From JAAYBT01 sp964404395 (lineage in GTDB: Bacteria; Bacillota; Clostridia; Acetivibrionales; DTU013), in assembly GCA_964404395.1 (NCBI GenBank), contig CAYOKA010000122.1, positions 1-6,655 of the forward strand: a DNA stretch of 6,655 nucleotides, in the 5' to 3' direction. Both the position numbers and the translations under genes were made by a program. The notes below the pieces were generated by a model, which made no database searches, was not told the origin of the DNA, and worked only from the letters and a program-made list of their open reading frames with translations. Of this stretch, positions 6,220-6,655 are shown piece after piece. Every line of letters begins with the position of its first letter. The first letter of the stretch is position 1.

Positions 6220-6588
6220 TTACTTTGAGCGAAGTGAAAAGGTATCGAAACCGTTATACATCTGCTCCCTGTCTTCATACTTCAGAGCCTCTATACCACA
6301 GAAGCTTCTTTCCAGCCGTTCCAAATATTCATATGTATTGTCTTCGGAATTCATATCTACTATCATTATTTTTTTATTAGAGAGCACTTTGGACGCATAT
6401 TCTTTCCTTATAGAATTTCTGACGATGTATTCAATTTGTTCTTCCGCATTCTTAACAAGCAAAACAATTCGAACAGCCGGATGTCTACCTCTGATCCTGC
6501 ACCGCAGCAGATCGAATATGCTCGTGATAAGCATAAGCAATCCGTAAGATGCCAGTAGATATACTATACACTCAAGCAAATTGAACAT
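6220..6588 (-). CDS. Single-pass membrane protein with a truncated glycosyltransferase-2-like domain, function unknown
   Basis: The protein is 122 residues. Residues 4-28 form one hydrophobic helix, followed by a basic stretch (RCRIRGRH), so the C-terminal part is probably cytoplasmic. That part looks like the start of a GT2 Rossmann fold: a strand VRIVLLVKNAEEQIEYIVRN (39-58), then a strand KIMIVDMNSEDNTYEYLERL (73-92). The second strand mirrors the VDDGSxDxT nucleotide-sugar motif of GT2 enzymes. The protein ends about 30 residues later, with no room for the DxD metal site or acceptor half, so catalysis is unlikely. ATG 6586-6588 has GAGGAGG about 12 nt upstream, slightly far, but no better canonical start exists. 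It lies 62-104 bp upstream of recD2 and is probably co-transcribed. I do not recognise a named family. Confidence 0.72.
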   Translation of the reverse strand: MFNLLECIVYLLASYGLLMLITSIFDLLRCRIRGRHPAVRIVLLVKNAEEQIEYIVRNSIRKEYASKVLSNKKIMIVDMNSEDNTYEYLERLERSFCGIEALKYEDREQMYNGFDTFSLRSK

Positions 6589-6605
6589 AATTTTTGGATA
6601 CCTCC

Positions 6606-6655
6606 TCAGAATACATGGATTAATATTATATTCCGATCCTCATCCAAATGTTCAT
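6606..6655 (-). CDS. Possible C-terminal end of an upstream gene (partial)
   Basis: One minus-strand frame entering the window stays open for 15 full codons, ending EHLDEDRNIILIHVF, with stop TGA at 6606-6608. The stop overlaps the GAGGAGG site of the next gene. The same stop/ribosome-site overlap is seen at flgM/flgN and flgN/flgK, which supports translational coupling and this frame. A second frame stops at 6626-6628. The fragment is too short to identify. Confidence 0.35.
   Translation of the reverse strand, partial: EHLDEDRNIILIHVF

Noticed and set aside
6018..6380. 120-codon plus-strand frame, hydrophobic, across the recD2 start and the small membrane-protein gene
   Set aside because: Its hydrophobicity follows from being complementary to A+T-rich coding DNA. 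It crosses two well-supported genes on the other strand.

Overview
The window is a compact block of genes all read on the minus strand. It looks like chromosome from a motile Gram-positive anaerobe of the Clostridia. The evidence is the gene order comF - yvyF(TIGR03826) - flgM - flgN - flgK, which is also the order of the Bacillus subtilis comF/flgM locus; strong AGGAGG-type ribosome sites; moderate G+C; and TTG/GTG start options. The exact genus cannot be read from the sequence.

In transcription order (high to low coordinates): the probable last codons of an unidentified upstream gene (about 6606-6655); a 122-residue membrane-anchored protein with a shortened glycosyltransferase-2-like fold (6220-6588); the SF1B helicase RecD2 (3893 to 6115 or 6157); the ComFC-type phosphoribosyltransferase-like competence protein (3193-3873); the double zinc-knuckle flagellar-operon protein YvyF (2742-3173); the anti-sigma factor FlgM (2357-2644); the export chaperone FlgN (1832 to 2329 or 2347); and the hook-filament junction protein FlgK (1-1823, C-terminus cut by the window edge). 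Gaps are mostly under 25 bp. The exceptions are 97 bp before flgM and 62-104 bp before recD2. No stretch over 300 bases lacks a gene, and no credible gene was found on the plus strand.

The 97-bp gap before flgM holds a very good sigma-D/sigma-28 promoter: TAAT, 15 bp, then a perfect GCCGATAT. This implies flgM-flgN-flgK is a late flagellar transcription unit in which FlgM feeds back on its own sigma factor. FlgN then escorts FlgK, encoded immediately downstream, to the export gate. The same 12-base string TTAGCCGATATA recurs across the recD2 stop codon, just upstream of comF, and may be a second, weaker sigma-D site.

The most interesting object is FlgK itself. Its conserved D0/D1 ends flank an insertion of about 125 residues (roughly residues 304-430, bases 534-914) in the variable middle. 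The insertion reads as a von Willebrand factor A-like domain with a partly degenerate metal site. This would place an adhesion-type or protein-binding domain on the hook-filament junction.
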